Source: Rhodobacter sp. (GTDB taxonomy: Bacteria; Pseudomonadota; Alphaproteobacteria; Rhodobacterales; Rhodobacteraceae). From it: DNA of 32,987 nucleotides. The stretch is from positions 1-32,987 of the forward strand of contig JAIYDJ010000049.1 of NCBI GenBank assembly GCA_027487575.1. Direction: 5' to 3'. Made by a program: the position numbers and the translations under genes. The notes beneath the pieces were generated by a model. That model saw nothing but the letters and a program-made list of their open reading frames with translations, was not told the origin of the DNA and did no database searches. Positions 18,372 to 26,146 of the stretch are shown here, in pieces (the stretch's first letter is position 1; each line of letters starts with the position of its first letter).

Positions 18372-21113
18372 TCATACCGGGTCCGGTCCGATGATCTCTC
18401 GGTTCAGGCCAAGCTCAGCCGCGCGCGCCACGGAATGGGCCGTTCCTGCGGGCTTCCCGGCCGGGCCGCCGGTGCTGACCGCTACGAGATAACTGCACCC
18501 CGACAGGATATCGTCAGCCTGCGCCAGATGGCCCTGACCACCCACTGGAAGCCGGGGCAGGCCAAGGCCGGTCAGCGCCTTTGCCGCAAAGCTGTTGCCA
18601 GGTTCCTTTCGGGTCGGTTCGTCGGTGCGCCAGACCGGCTTTTGTTCCGTATCGGTCGACTGGAACGGGAAGATCAGGGTCGGCATGGCAAGCCCCAGCG
18701 AATTCCACGCCGCGACCGCCACCTGATCGGCCCCCGGCGCATAGCCCGTGACCAGGGCCTCTGCGCCCCTGACGACACCAATGGTTGCGAAAGCTTGACG
18801 GAGCCTTGGGAAAAGCCCTGTCTCGCCGCCGAACCTCGTCAGGTCGCGATGCCCGACGAAACCGATTGTCTTCCCCGGCGCGGCACGCCAGGCCCAAAGG
18901 GCATCCACCGCGATCCGGCCATTCCACCTTTCCCTGATCTCGTCGGCCAAGGCATTCGCCAGCGTCAGCGTCTGGTCACCGGGCGGACGGGTAAAGTCGA
19001 ACCTGACGCGCCGCGGCCCTGTCGGTGCATCGACAGCCCCGAGGTGCGGACCGAGCCGTTCAAGCAGCGGTCCCAGAAGCTTCGACGGGTCCTTTGGTTC
19101 GGCTGAAACGCAAAGGTGGATGCGGAGTTCGGTCAGATCGGCGTTCCGGGGAGGTCCGCCTTCCAGAATCTCGAGATCGCCCGGACGTCCATCCGCCAGA
19201 ACGGGCAAAATCAGTGTCCGCACTTTTGCGCGCCGGGCCGTTGTCTCCTGCGGGTCCCCCGATCGCGAGAACAGGGCACGCAGCATGACGATGTCATATC
19301 GCCGCGTCGTGGCGTCCAGAGTTGACCACTCATGCATGTTGTTGTGAAGGCGGCGCTTGTCGTCACGTTCGCGCCGGTCGGGCCGCGCTGTCGGAACGTG
19401 CAGCGTCAAAGCCCGATCCGTCATCCAACGGTTGTGCTCGCACTGGGCTGCATCGCGCAGGGTGACAAGAAGCTCTGCGTCGCCGTCGACCAGACTTTCG
19501 CCGGGCCTGAGCCAGGCATCGGGCCCGGTCCGGTCGTTGATCGCGCCGTAGTCGAGCATGCCATCAAGCCGCTCGATGCGGGTTGCAAGGGCAGCGTCCA
19601 CAATCGGGACGCCATAAAGCGTCGGTTGCGCCTCTGCGCCGAAATCCTCGATCTTCATTGCGGCATGACGAAACAGCGCGCGGTTTGCGATCCGCTTGGT
19701 TTCCGGAAGGTCAGACCAGGTGTCGCGCTTCGTCACATCGAACGTTTTGCACCGCACGTCCTCGTAGGCCTCATGCAGCAGTCGCGGCAACGCATCAGGA
19801 TCGGGTTCCAGCATCGGGGATCGCGCCACGACATCGCCAATCGCACCGAATGTGCGTGCCAGGGTCAGGGGCCGCCCCGACAACTCGGGTGCGCTTTCGC
19901 TTTGGCCGGTCGGGATGCGCACGTAGATCGGAGCGGGATCAAGCTGGCGGGCCGCCATCGCCTGATGCAGGGCAAGGCTGGCACGCAGGTTCAACGCGTC
20001 ATCCCCTGTGGCAAAGACCCAGGCCGTGACCCCAGTGCGCAGTTCTTCAAGGCAGGGCGCACGCGCGAAATCCAGGGTGTCGACATCGCTTGCCAGAAAC
20101 CTGAAGGATGGCCGCGACTCGCGGGGCAGCGCCTCACCGTCGGGCCGCAGGAACCATGCCGGAAACCGCTTTTTCAGCGATGCCTCAGCCGCCGCGGCAT
20201 TCCGGTCAATGACCGTAAGTCTCGGTGGCCCAAGCTTGACCCGCCATCCGGTCAGCAGGGCTTCGGTCATCACCGCCTCGCCCTGACGGCCACACCCGAC
20301 CAGAACAAGGTGCATGCGGGCTTGCCCCAGTTCCACGGCCACACGGTCGAACCGGGCATCGGCCACAAGAAGCCGGGCCGTTTCGTCTGCGACCGAGTAC
20401 CAGCGAAGTCCGGGAGACCCCAGATATCCTGTCAGGGCCGCTTCCGCCATCTGTGAGGCGACCGTGCCATCGGTCAGGATGGTCCGGATGTCCCGGCCGG
20501 GCGCCGCACGCGCCGCCGCGACAGCCGTATCAATGGCACGAAGATCGTCTTCGTCGCTGATGAACAGGCGGCGCGCCTTGTCGGCCATGACGAGCGACAG
20601 CACATCGGGATCTGACGGATCACCCTCGACTAGCAACACGCCGTCCATGCGCGCGCGCAAGGCAAGCTCCGGCGTGATCGCGGCGTGAACCGCCGTCACC
20701 CGCCGAATGTCGCCCCGGTCTTTCCAAAGCGCCGATCCGATCGCCTGGCCGACCGGGCCGTAACCCAGGATCACCGCATGATGATGGCATATCCTGCGAC
20801 GAACAAGGCGCAACTGGCGGCGGGCCTGCGGGAACACGGCCTTCACGATCGTCCAGATCGCGGCGGCCAGCGCGCCGATGCGGGCGATGTGCTGTTCCGG
20901 GTTCACCGGTGCAGGTCTGCCGTGTATCTCCGGCTGCTCGAAGTTCAGAAAGAACATCTGGGCCGAACGATAGGCAGCGTCAGGCAGATTGCCCGCCGAG
21001 AACCCCATATGGCGCAAGAATCCGAACGTTCCCAGCAGGAAGCTGGCGGCAACCAGAATGTAAAGACTGCGGTCAAACCAGTCGACAGGGCGACGCCGGT
21101 GCTGGCGGGTCAT
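18372..21113 (-). CDS. Two-TM, TrkA-N-like, RyR and SLOG-like domain protein
   Basis: A 913-residue protein (932 if a GTG at 21170 is used). ATG 21113 was preferred for its GGGAG site 9 bases upstream; the GTG has none. Numbered from the GTG: two membrane segments (about 35-53 and 94-113) enclose a loop without a K+-channel filter. A TrkA-N-like Rossmann domain (VILGYGPVGQA, 133-143) and a second one (LVLVGCGRQGEA, 288-299) follow. A RyR domain spans about 485-635, marked by CEHNRWM (577-583), RRLHNNMHEW (606-615) and DIVMLRAL (626-633), the arrangement of bacterial RyR proteins. The C-terminus (about 765-932) is SLOG-like: IGFVGHRDL, then LVTGYAPGADQVAVAAW, then LIFPF. Rossmann and SLOG folds bind nucleotides or nucleotide-derived signals. 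I infer a ligand-gated membrane protein of a signalling or defence system. The RyR call is firm, SLOG likely, channel activity unproven. Confidence 0.8.
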   Translation of the reverse strand: MTRQHRRRPVDWFDRSLYILVAASFLLGTFGFLRHMGFSAGNLPDAAYRSAQMFFLNFEQPEIHGRPAPVNPEQHIARIGALAAAIWTIVKAVFPQARRQLRLVRRRICHHHAVILGYGPVGQAIGSALWKDRGDIRRVTAVHAAITPELALRARMDGVLLVEGDPSDPDVLSLVMADKARRLFISDEDDLRAIDTAVAAARAAPGRDIRTILTDGTVASQMAEAALTGYLGSPGLRWYSVADETARLLVADARFDRVAVELGQARMHLVLVGCGRQGEAVMTEALLTGWRVKLGPPRLTVIDRNAAAAEASLKKRFPAWFLRPDGEALPRESRPSFRFLASDVDTLDFARAPCLEELRTGVTAWVFATGDDALNLRASLALHQAMAARQLDPAPIYVRIPTGQSESAPELSGRPLTLARTFGAIGDVVARSPMLEPDPDALPRLLHEAYEDVRCKTFDVTKRDTWSDLPETKRIANRALFRHAAMKIEDFGAEAQPTLYGVPIVDAALATRIERLDGMLDYGAINDRTGPDAWLRPGESLVDGDAELLVTLRDAAQCEHNRWMTDRALTLHVPTARPDRRERDDKRRLHNNMHEWSTLDATTRRYDIVMLRALFSRSGDPQETTARRAKVRTLILPVLADGRPGDLEILEGGPPRNADLTELRIHLCVSAEPKDPSKLLGPLLERLGPHLGAVDAPTGPRRVRFDFTRPPGDQTLTLANALADEIRERWNGRIAVDALWAWRAAPGKTIGFVGHRDLTRFGGETGLFPRLRQAFATIGVVRGAEALVTGYAPGADQVAVAAWNSLGLAMPTLIFPFQSTDTEQKPVWRTDEPTRKEPGNSFAAKALTGLGLPRLPVGGQGHLAQADDILSGCSYLVAVSTGGPAGKPAGTAHSVARAAELGLNREIIGPDPV

Positions 21114-21290
21114 GCGCACTGGCTCCCACAAGAACCAGGCCCTGTCGGCAATCGACGGCGTTGGCTGCACCGATGCCGGAGTCGCGCCGCTGTCGCCGAC
21201 AGACCCCGCGCCACGTCCGGCACTTCGGACAGACCCCGCCCATCACGGCCGCGGGAAACCACGCCAGCCATGCCCCCCCGCTTCATGCCC

Positions 21291-22394
21291 CTACCCCTTG
21301 TCCGGAGCAAACCGCTTGATGATCTCATCGACGGTCAGCACCTCGAAACGTCTGGGGTCGCAATCAGCCGAAGTTTCGATATGGCGGCGCAACAGTGAGA
21401 TATAGGTTTCGATCAAGTTCTGCTCGTAGGCCTCACTTTCGGCGTCGAATGATGCGCCTTCAAGTTCAACCGAGTTCTCCTGATAATAGCTGGCCGCCTC
21501 CAGATATTGCTGCGATATCGAAACCGAAGAGATCGGCGTCGGATAATCGATCAGATGGTCCTCGATCCTGCGAATGAAAATCCGGTCCCTCGGATGACGG
21601 CGATCGTAGTGCGTGAAGGTGGGCAGCTCTTTTACCACCCTGCCATCCTTGATCTTCGGACTTCCATCCCTTTCCTCCACAACTTTCCCGAAAACCTCTT
21701 CCAGCTTCACGATGTCATCAACTATCGATTTGACGCGGCTTGGTCTGACCAGGATCAGTTTCTTGAATTGCGGGTTTTCCTTGAAAAAGCCCCTTTCAAG
21801 GACCCATCGCAGAAAGTTGTGATATTGGCCGGTTGCAATCCCGCTGACGGCGGAATAATGCACCAGCGGTATCTTGTTGAGGAACTCCGAGATCGGATTG
21901 GATCGCATCTTGGTTTGTTGCGGGGTGGCCCGAAGCAATTGACCAAGATGGCCATTTCCGGATCGCCCCCGCAGCCCGGCGGCGATTGCATCAATCTCGA
22001 ACGAGGCAAGATTGATTACATTGTTCTGGACCATATAGAAATCTTGGCGGCGTCCTTCCGTCAACAGGATGACGGGAACACCCAGCCCGTGCAGGATCGC
22101 CAACTCATAATAGACATTCGGACTTCCGCTCGAGATGTCGGCAATCGCCATATCGCAGTGGAATATATGGGGAAACACCGCCCGAACGATATCACCGGGT
22201 GAATCCGGCGGCGCGATCACTTCGCAGAACGGGATTTTTCCCGGATAGCTTGCATCAAGTTCGGCGATGACAATCTCAGCCGCTTTCTTGATGTTTTCGG
22301 TATGCACTTCATACGGCAGGCCACTGGCGTCCGGACTTTCGTTCATTGGCCCGATGATGAAAATGCGAACCGGTTTTCCACCGATGATTGCCAA
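21291..22394 (-). CDS. Nucleoside-deoxyribosyltransferase/TIR-like domain protein
   Basis: A 367-residue soluble protein. The N-terminal ~115 residues have the pattern of nucleoside 2-deoxyribosyltransferase-like and TIR-like Rossmann domains: VRIFIIGPM (9-17), then CDMAIADIS (80-88), SPNVYYELAILHG (91-103) with the conserved Glu97, and PVILLTE. In this superfamily that glutamate is the catalytic or NAD-contacting residue. The remaining 250 residues, rich in charged and aromatic positions, are not recognised. The start is TTG at 22394, with AGGAG exactly 6 bases upstream (22405-22401); no closer ATG fits the domain start. It leads the three-gene cluster and is divergent from the small gene at 22507. 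The DNA looks visibly less GC-rich than its neighbours, a hint of horizontal origin. It could be a nucleotide- or NAD-cleaving effector or a signal sensor. Confidence 0.75.
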   Translation of the reverse strand: MAIIGGKPVRIFIIGPMNESPDASGLPYEVHTENIKKAAEIVIAELDASYPGKIPFCEVIAPPDSPGDIVRAVFPHIFHCDMAIADISSGSPNVYYELAILHGLGVPVILLTEGRRQDFYMVQNNVINLASFEIDAIAAGLRGRSGNGHLGQLLRATPQQTKMRSNPISEFLNKIPLVHYSAVSGIATGQYHNFLRWVLERGFFKENPQFKKLILVRPSRVKSIVDDIVKLEEVFGKVVEERDGSPKIKDGRVVKELPTFTHYDRRHPRDRIFIRRIEDHLIDYPTPISSVSISQQYLEAASYYQENSVELEGASFDAESEAYEQNLIETYISLLRRHIETSADCDPRRFEVLTVDEIIKRFAPDKG

Positions 22395-22473
22395 ATGCAG
22401 CTCCTATTGCAGCCGATGGTTGAACAGCACAGTCAAAATTCCGCGGCGCTGTTTACCATAGTCGGCGATCTGT

Positions 22474-22489
22474 GTTAACCAAGATTAAC
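22474..22489. promoter_or_regulatory. GTTAA-N6-TTAAC dyad upstream of the 22507 gene
   Basis: A perfect inverted repeat GTTAA/TTAAC with a 6-base centre lies 17 bases before the ATG at 22507, in the 112-base divergent region shared with the TTG-started gene at 22394. It resembles a CtrA site with one base too few in the spacer, or another operator. It stands out as an AT island in GC-rich DNA. Confidence 0.35.
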
Positions 22490-22506
22490 GTTTGACGGAG
22501 GGCTGC

Positions 22507-22950
22507 ATGGCGAATGTGCGCGGTGACAACCTGCAGTCGGCTCTTTCTGCGATGCTGCGGCGGCGGCAGGACGAGTTTTCTGTTCAATATTCGATCGAGT
22601 CTGACCCTCGATTCTGGGTCCGGGTTGCGCTGCCCCTGACCCGGCCCCTTGTTGTGACCGACTTCCTTTTCGGCACCTTCGACGAACCGATGGCAGCAGC
22701 GGCGCTGCAGGCCGTCCTGCAAGACCTGCGGCTGGAAGACGTCGGGTCCATCGAATTCACCCGCCTCGGGCCAGCGGGCACAGAGGAGGCCGCCGAGAAC
22801 GTGACGCGAATCGGGCAGGTGGTCGAAGCCTACGTGCTGCGCAGCCAAAGGTTCGTCCGCCTGCGAAGTGTCACGGTGTATCGCGGCGAGTCGAACCTGC
22901 GCATCCTGTTCTGGGACACAGTTGAGCCCAATGGGGCTGCCAAAAATTAA
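22507..22950 (+). CDS. Hypothetical protein, 147 residues
   Basis: I do not recognise the family. The start at 22507 is favoured by a GGAGG ribosome site about 6 bases upstream; a TTG at 22492 in the same frame has no such support. The product is soluble, with no signal peptide or membrane segment. An amphipathic N-terminal helix with MLRRRQDEF precedes alternating hydrophobic strands (FWVRVALPL, LVVTDFLF, LRILFWDTV), suggesting a small alpha/beta or beta-rich fold. It is transcribed away from the three-gene signalling cluster and followed after 53 bases by another unknown gene on the same strand. The stop codon overlaps the TTAA-type box in front of that gene. A link to the cluster is possible but not shown. 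Confidence 0.7.
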   Translation: MANVRGDNLQSALSAMLRRRQDEFSVQYSIESDPRFWVRVALPLTRPLVVTDFLFGTFDEPMAAAALQAVLQDLRLEDVGSIEFTRLGPAGTEEAAENVTRIGQVVEAYVLRSQRFVRLRSVTVYRGESNLRILFWDTVEPNGAAKN

Positions 22951-22961
22951 CCTTTTATTAA
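22947..22961 (+). promoter_or_regulatory. CtrA-like box TTAA-N7-TTAA(C)
   Basis: TTAACCTTTTATTAAC matches the full alphaproteobacterial CtrA consensus TTAA-N7-TTAAC exactly, in an AT-rich stretch 42 bases before the GTG at 23004. CtrA is the cell-cycle and motility response regulator in this class. The match is seen in the sequence; binding is inference. Confidence 0.45.
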
Positions 22962-23003
22962 CTTTTTGCTTTCAATCTCCTCTTGGTTGCAGGAGGTGCA
23001 GTC

Positions 23004-23420
23004 GTGGAAGGCACAGCAAAAAAAGCCGAAACGGAATGGAGAAGTCGGGCCCTGTGGGTTCAGGATACAGAGATGCGACATCTCATTTCATCAACCGGCG
23101 ACGGGCGTGTCGTCCTTCAAACCCAGACCGGAGACATCTGCCGCTATTCGCATGCTGAATTCGCCCTGGAGTTCATTCCCTTTGGAGACGATCAGGTTTT
23201 CAAACCAGCCTTTCATCCGCTGAAAGCAATCGCGTTTGCCTGTGACACCGAGGTGTTTGAAAACGGCAAGGTCCTTTCCGTTCCACGGGGCGATGCATTG
23301 CTTGAACATCGCAATGGCAGCGTCGAGATAATCCCGCGCAGGAAGTTCAATCAAAGGTATCGCATCGTGGGGCATTCCTCACCAGACGCCCCGATCGCCC
23401 CGTTCTTCTCGATCTCGTGA
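23004..23420 (+). CDS. Hypothetical protein, 138 residues
   Basis: I do not recognise the family. GTG at 23004 is chosen because a full AGGAGG (22991-22996) lies 7 bases upstream; an in-frame TTG at 22983 lies before that site and is unlikely. The product is soluble, without signal peptide. The C-terminal third reads GDALLEHRNGSVEIIPRRKF followed by NQRY, a pattern GDxLL..G..xII....F...Y resembling small beta-barrel modules that end proteins handling ligands or phage parts; no function follows from it. The gene is 53 bases after the 22507 gene with a CtrA-like box between them, and it converges with cytochrome b561 at 23620. Confidence 0.7.
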   Translation: MEGTAKKAETEWRSRALWVQDTEMRHLISSTGDGRVVLQTQTGDICRYSHAEFALEFIPFGDDQVFKPAFHPLKAIAFACDTEVFENGKVLSVPRGDALLEHRNGSVEIIPRRKFNQRYRIVGHSSPDAPIAPFFSIS

Positions 23421-23444
23421 CGGACCGGACCTGCATGCGGATGT

Positions 23445-23472
23445 CGGACCCGGCCCGCGAGTGTAGGGTCCG
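23445..23472. terminator. Inverted repeat between convergent genes
   Basis: CGGACCC (23445-23451) and GGGTCCG (23466-23472) form a 7-bp stem around a 14-base loop, in the 199-base gap between the convergent genes ending at 23420 and 23620. No T run follows on either strand, so a role as bidirectional terminator is only a suggestion. Confidence 0.25.
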
Positions 23473-23619
23473 GAACGGCCAGGTACTCTGCCGCAGTCCC
23501 ACGGCCGGATTGTCAGACCGCAAGTGCCGCTGCCTGCGCCAGCGGGCCCAGGAACTGGCCTGACCTGCGGCAAGGCCAGCGCCCCCCCCGCAGTTACCGC
23601 CGCCAGTCCCTTCAGCACC

Positions 23620-24132
23620 TTACCCGGGCTTCAGCATTCGCATCAGCAGACCATCCTTGCGCCAGAACTGATGATACAATGATGCGGCGACATGAACAGC
23701 GATCAGTCCGATGAAAACGGGCTTCGCATATGTGTGCCACTCACCATAGGGATCGCCGTAATAGTAGCCAAGCAGACCTGTGACCGGCACAATGATGAGA
23801 AGCAGGTAAAACAGCCAATGCGAAACCCTGCCTGCCAGTTCGATGGAACCACTGGTTTCTGTCGGCGGCGGTGGCGCGCCAATCTTGAGGCGCAGGTACA
23901 GCCGGACGGCCACCAATGCCAGGATGGCGATGCCGAAATAGTAGTGCATGTCGGCAAGATTGCCTTCAAGCGCGGAAACAGGCTCACCTTCCTCAGCCGC
24001 TTCGATGGCCTCGGTCATGCTTTCGCCGAAGATCAACTGCGCAAAAACCAGCGCGGCGATCAGCCAATGCAGGCCGATCTGATAGATCGTGTAGCCTCGG
24101 ACGCTGCCGATCCGGTCTCTTGTGATGGTCAT
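23620..24132 (-). CDS. Cytochrome b561 family membrane protein
   Basis: A 170-residue, four-helix, di-haem b membrane protein of the bacterial CybB type, which moves electrons between quinol and periplasmic or other acceptors. Candidate haem ligands sit one per helix: His22 in YQIGLHWL, His63 in ADMHYYF, His105 in GRVSHWLFY and His147 in IAVHVAA. The periplasmic loop between helices 3 and 4 contains GDPYGEWHTY. The ATG overlaps the stop of the P-type ATPase gene by four bases (ATGA), with AAGGA 7 bases upstream, so the two are translationally coupled. The pairing suggests a joint role in metal homeostasis or redox at the membrane, but no direct partner is evident. Confidence 0.88.
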   Translation of the reverse strand: MTITRDRIGSVRGYTIYQIGLHWLIAALVFAQLIFGESMTEAIEAAEEGEPVSALEGNLADMHYYFGIAILALVAVRLYLRLKIGAPPPPTETSGSIELAGRVSHWLFYLLLIIVPVTGLLGYYYGDPYGEWHTYAKPVFIGLIAVHVAASLYHQFWRKDGLLMRMLKPG

Positions 24133-26081
24133 GGCTGGTTCCTTTGCGTCTCTCCGAAAAATGGCCCGCAGCGTGATGCTTGGGTTTGATCGATGTCGGT
24201 CGATGTGGCGATGGCACCAGGGTGCGTGCTGTCGGGGTTGGGCGCAGCGCCCGTTTCGGGTGCTATCCTGAGGGCCCTGAGCGCGTTCAGAATGACGGCG
24301 ACGTCGATCGCTTCCTGCAAAAGTGCGCCCTGCACCGGCGTCAGATACCCTGACGCGGCGGCGATCATGCCAATGATCGAAAGGCCAATCCCTGCCGCGA
24401 CGCTCTGCAAGGCTATTCGACGCGACTTCTGCGCAATTTCGATCCCCGGCAAGAGCCGGTCAAGGTGATCGACCAGCAAGACCACATCCGCAGCTTCGGC
24501 AGAGGCCGCAGCGCCCCGCGCACCCATGGCGACGCCGATGTCGGCGGCGGCCAGGGCGGGTGCGTCGTTCACGCCGTCGCCCACCATCATCACCGGGCCG
24601 TTCTTTCGCTCGGTCAGGACCAGCAACACCTTCTGGTCGGGTGTCAGGTCGGACCGGACAGCGTCGAGTCCCAGCCCCGCGGTGACCGCTTCGGCCACAG
24701 CGCGGCGGTCGCCGGTCGCCAGCAGGATGCGGGTGATCCCCAGGCGTCGCACCCCGGCCAGCAGGTCGGCAGTGCCCGCGCGCAGGGCATCGGCCATGAT
24801 GATGTGCCCCATCAGTTTGCGGTCCACCGCCAGCGACACCACCACCGACCCGGCCGCAATAACGGAACTGTCGGGGACACTGGTGCCAGCCTGTGCTGCA
24901 ACGAAAGAAGCGCCACCGACCGCGACCTCGCGACCGCCGACGGTGCCGGTCACGCCCTCACCGGGGGTCTCGACCACGTTCATCGGCACCGGCAAGGCGG
25001 CGCCATTCGCGCGCGCTGCCGCAACGATGGCCTGCGCGATCGGGTGTTTCGACGCCTGATCGAGGGCTGCCGCATAGTGCAGGACCTCGTCCCTGGACAG
25101 GTCGCCATGCGTTTCAATTGCCACGATCTGCGGCCGCCCGTCGGTCAGTGTGCCCGTCTTGTCGAGGATCAGCGTCTTGATCCGCGCCAGTGCCTCCAAC
25201 GGCTTTGCGCCCTTGATCAACACCCCGAAATGCGCAGCCCGCGACAGGCCCGCCACCAGCGCCACCGGAACGGCGAGGATCAAGGGGCAAGGTGTGGCCA
25301 CGACAAGAACCGCCACCGCGCGGATCGGATCGCCGGTGAACCACCATGCGCCAGTGGCCAAAGCAACCGTGACAGCCAGAAACAGCAGCGAATAGCGGTC
25401 GGCCAGCCGCGCCATCGGCGCCTTTGATGCCTGCGCCGCCTCTACCAACCGGACAATCCCGGCATAGGTGCTGTCGGCCGCCGCCCGCGTGACCCGCAGA
25501 TCGAAGGCCCCGCCCGCATTGGTCGAGCCGCTCATGACCTCTTGCCCCCGGTCCACACGAACAGGCATCGACTCGCCGGTCAGCGCCGCCTGATCCAGCA
25601 CGGCCCGGTCACTTTCAACGGTTCCGTCCACCGGTGCCACGTCGCCTTGCCGGATCAGCAGAAGATCGTCGGGATTGATCGCTTCCAGCGCCACCTCTTC
25701 CAACGCGCCGCCTTGGTGGCGTGTTGCCGTTCGGGGCACGCGGGACAACAGATCGCGCATTTCACGGCGGGCGCGGCCTTGCGCAAAGCTCTCAAGAAAC
25801 GCGCCGCCCGAATACATCAGCGCAACCACCGCTGCCGCCAGCGCCTCGCCGAACAGCAGCGCCGCCGACATCGACAACGCCGCCACGACATCAAGCCCGA
25901 CTTCGCTTTTCCACAGGCCGCGAAGAATCTCGACGACAAGGGCGGCCAGAACGGGCAGCACTCCTGCGGTCCAGACCAACGCCGAAAGGTCCGGTCGCCC
26001 GGCAAGCAAAAGGGCCAGCCCGGACAACAGGCCAAGCAGAGCCACCGCCAGCAGTGCGATGTTCAGGCGATCAAACCGCAT
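24129..26081 (-). CDS. P1B-type heavy-metal-transporting ATPase
   Basis: A 650-residue metal-pumping P-type ATPase. Landmarks in order: eight predicted membrane helices of the P1B layout, actuator motif TGES (168-171), transmembrane metal site TPCPLI (263-268), phosphorylation site DKTGT (307-311), the SKHPIAQ motif with the P1B-specific His-Pro, and the hinge GDGVNDAPAL. There is no N-terminal metal-binding (HMA) domain or CxxC; the protein starts directly with the first helix. The membrane motif CPL in place of CPC or SPC makes the metal uncertain (copper and zinc groups normally use CPC; cobalt groups SPC). It ends in a hydrophilic tail with one Cys and one His. GGAGA precedes the ATG. It lies 65 bases after the cupin remnant and overlaps cytochrome b561 by four bases. 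Confidence 0.9.
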   Translation of the reverse strand: MRFDRLNIALLAVALLGLLSGLALLLAGRPDLSALVWTAGVLPVLAALVVEILRGLWKSEVGLDVVAALSMSAALLFGEALAAAVVALMYSGGAFLESFAQGRARREMRDLLSRVPRTATRHQGGALEEVALEAINPDDLLLIRQGDVAPVDGTVESDRAVLDQAALTGESMPVRVDRGQEVMSGSTNAGGAFDLRVTRAAADSTYAGIVRLVEAAQASKAPMARLADRYSLLFLAVTVALATGAWWFTGDPIRAVAVLVVATPCPLILAVPVALVAGLSRAAHFGVLIKGAKPLEALARIKTLILDKTGTLTDGRPQIVAIETHGDLSRDEVLHYAAALDQASKHPIAQAIVAAARANGAALPVPMNVVETPGEGVTGTVGGREVAVGGASFVAAQAGTSVPDSSVIAAGSVVVSLAVDRKLMGHIIMADALRAGTADLLAGVRRLGITRILLATGDRRAVAEAVTAGLGLDAVRSDLTPDQKVLLVLTERKNGPVMMVGDGVNDAPALAAADIGVAMGARGAAASAEAADVVLLVDHLDRLLPGIEIAQKSRRIALQSVAAGIGLSIIGMIAAASGYLTPVQGALLQEAIDVAVILNALRALRIAPETGAAPNPDSTHPGAIATSTDIDQTQASRCGPFFGETQRNQP

Positions 26082-26146
26082 GGGATTCTCCGGGTGCGAG
26101 TTCTTCCTGGCCGGTCCTTGTCCTCACGCACCTGAATGCGGCGACG

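Noticed and set aside
23379-23618. Small minus-strand frame beginning with a signal-peptide-like stretch after cytochrome b561
   Set aside because: It becomes low-complexity G/P/R-rich sequence and runs into the convergent gene at 23004-23420; no mature domain is visible.
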